Made by a program: the position numbers and the translations under genes
NCBI GenBank assembly: GCA_029567145.1
Contig: JAKQLM010000471.1
Coordinates: forward strand, 1 to 48,137
Direction: 5' to 3'
DNA length: 48,137 nucleotides
DNA from: Pseudomonadota bacterium
GTDB lineage: Bacteria > Pseudomonadota > Alphaproteobacteria > Rhodobacterales > Rhodobacteraceae
Shown here: one piece after another, positions 46,931 through 48,137 of the stretch
Position numbering within the stretch: the first letter of the stretch is position 1
Layout: every line of letters begins with the position of its first letter
Notes under the pieces: generated by a model
What the model was told of the DNA's origin: nothing
Seen by the model: only the letters and a program-made list of their open reading frames with translations
The model's database searches: none

Positions 46931-48137
46931 TCAGGCCGGAAGTTCCAGCACCAGCGCCTCGTCCGAGGACGAGAAGGCAGCCTCTTTCTTCGATCCGTCC
47001 TTCAGAAAGAACTTGGCCGCGACGCTGTATTCCGTCTTGGTCTTGTCCTTGATGTTGACGGTCCAGGGGTCCGGCATCGCGCCATCGACCAGCCGCACGC
47101 TGTCGGTCTCGGCAATGCCGTTCAGCCGGTCCTCGTATTTCAGCGTCAGCATCACCAGCTTCAGCGCGTCCCAGTCCAGAAGGTCGGTCACCAGATCGAC
47201 CTTCAGCTGCAGCACATCCTCGCCCTCCAGCACGGTGTTGCCGGTCACCGTCTTCTCGCCGATCTCCAGCGGAGGCCGCCCGTCGCGATAGACGATCTGG
47301 CCACGATACTTCAGCGTGCCCTGCTTTTCGCTGATCACCGGGAACGACCAGTCGGTGAACCGCTGCCCATCCTGCGAGAAGGCAAAGGACTGGGTCTGGC
47401 GATAGCCGTTGGCGCTGTCGTCGTATTCGAAGTCCAGGAACAGCTGGTCGATCACATTGGCGAAATCGCCCTTGGTGCGGATCGACAGCGTCCGGATCGC
47501 CGAGAACGGATCGTTGACGTAAAGCTGATCGCCCTCGCTGCTCGCTTCCGGCACGTTGATCTCGCGCCCGCCCTTCATGAAGTACTTCAGCTTGTACTTC
47601 CACGGCTGGCTCAGCGGCTTGAAGATGACCTCGCGGATCTGGTGGCTGCGCTTGTCCGGCGTGATGGTGAACTGGCGTTCCAGGTTCACCGTGCCATCCT
47701 TGTAGGTGCAGGTCAGTTGCGCCTGCGCGACCTCTTCAAAGTTGATGTCGCCGACGTCGATATCCACCTTCCAGATGCCCAGGTCGCCCACGTTGATCGA
47801 CACGTCCGACTTCGACGTCATCGGCGGCGATTTGTAGACCTGCGCCTCGCCCTTGTAGTTGACGGTGTAGTGGTAGGTGAACTCGCCCTCGCCACCATCG
47901 TAGAACGCCTCGAACCGATAAAGGTCCTCGGGCTTGCGAAAGGTATAGGTCTTGGCCGAGCCCTGCCCCGTCTTGCCCTTGTAGCTGACCTGCGCGATCA
48001 CGCTGGCGATGGGCAGGTCGGCGAAATCGGCGTTGACCATGAAATTGGCGGCAAAGCTCTTGAAGAACGGGTCGTCCGCATCGACGGTGATCGCATAATC
48101 GTCCCATTTCAGCGCCTTGCCGCCCACGGTGATCGAC
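46931..48137 (-). CDS. Fourth beta-module paralog, 5' part beyond the right window edge
   Basis: YAITVDADDPFFKSFAANFMVNADF plus about 93-aa modules (FEYDDSANGYRQ, LKYEDRLNGIAETDS); open to the right edge. Confidence 0.85.
   Translation of the reverse strand, partial: SITVGGKALKWDDYAITVDADDPFFKSFAANFMVNADFADLPIASVIAQVSYKGKTGQGSAKTYTFRKPEDLYRFEAFYDGGEGEFTYHYTVNYKGEAQVYKSPPMTSKSDVSINVGDLGIWKVDIDVGDINFEEVAQAQLTCTYKDGTVNLERQFTITPDKRSHQIREVIFKPLSQPWKYKLKYFMKGGREINVPEASSEGDQLYVNDPFSAIRTLSIRTKGDFANVIDQLFLDFEYDDSANGYRQTQSFAFSQDGQRFTDWSFPVISEKQGTLKYRGQIVYRDGRPPLEIGEKTVTGNTVLEGEDVLQLKVDLVTDLLDWDALKLVMLTLKYEDRLNGIAETDSVRLVDGAMPDPWTVNIKDKTKTEYSVAAKFFLKDGSKKEAAFSSSDEALVLELPA

Noticed and set aside
44367-47291. 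974-aa plus-strand ORF antisense to beta-module genes
   Set aside because: Shadow ORF with low-complexity basic composition; minus-strand frames carry conserved paralog motifs.
37541-48137. Block interpreted as an extracellular contractile injection system or phage tail locus
   Set aside because: No sheath, tube, baseplate-hub or AAA ATPase ORF is visible in this part of the window.

Overview
GC-rich alphaproteobacterial (probably Rhodobacterales, inference) accessory region with five blocks. (1) 1-2525: nested insertion sequences. The 5' end of an IS3-family OrfA runs off the left edge and abuts an IS66-type tnpA/tnpB/tnpC whose tnpA start is missing. (2) 2626-28291: an exopolysaccharide (EPS) locus of the exosortase/PEP-CTERM-associated type: glycosyltransferases, WecG-like GT, outer-membrane beta-barrel, Wza-like export protein, ExeA-like ATPase, Wzz-like and CpsD-like proteins. 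No exosortase is visible. Inside it lies a same-strand NRPS-PKS operon: PKS KS-AT-KR-DH-ACP-TE, NRPS formyltransferase-A(luciferase-like monooxygenase)-PCP, a 4'-phosphopantetheinyl transferase and an SGNH-like hydrolase. The terminal thioesterase is split by a frameshift. (3) 28305-29997: an integrase-arm-domain fragment and a GlxA/AraC regulator. (4) 30003-37544: a sugar/inositol/rhizopine-like (moc-like) locus. It has an ABC transporter whose ATPase and binding-protein genes are both frameshifted, a TIM-barrel protein, a LacI regulator, a MocD-like di-iron oxygenase, a MocE-like Rieske ferredoxin and a PanB-like protein. (5) 37541-48137, running off the right edge: a minus-strand operon of four large paralogous proteins built from tandem beta-sandwich-like modules around a caspase-like (C14) peptidase. 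I consider block 5 the best candidate for an undescribed system, followed by the NRPS-PKS embedded in the EPS locus. All calls come from reading translated sequence and motifs; no database search was run.
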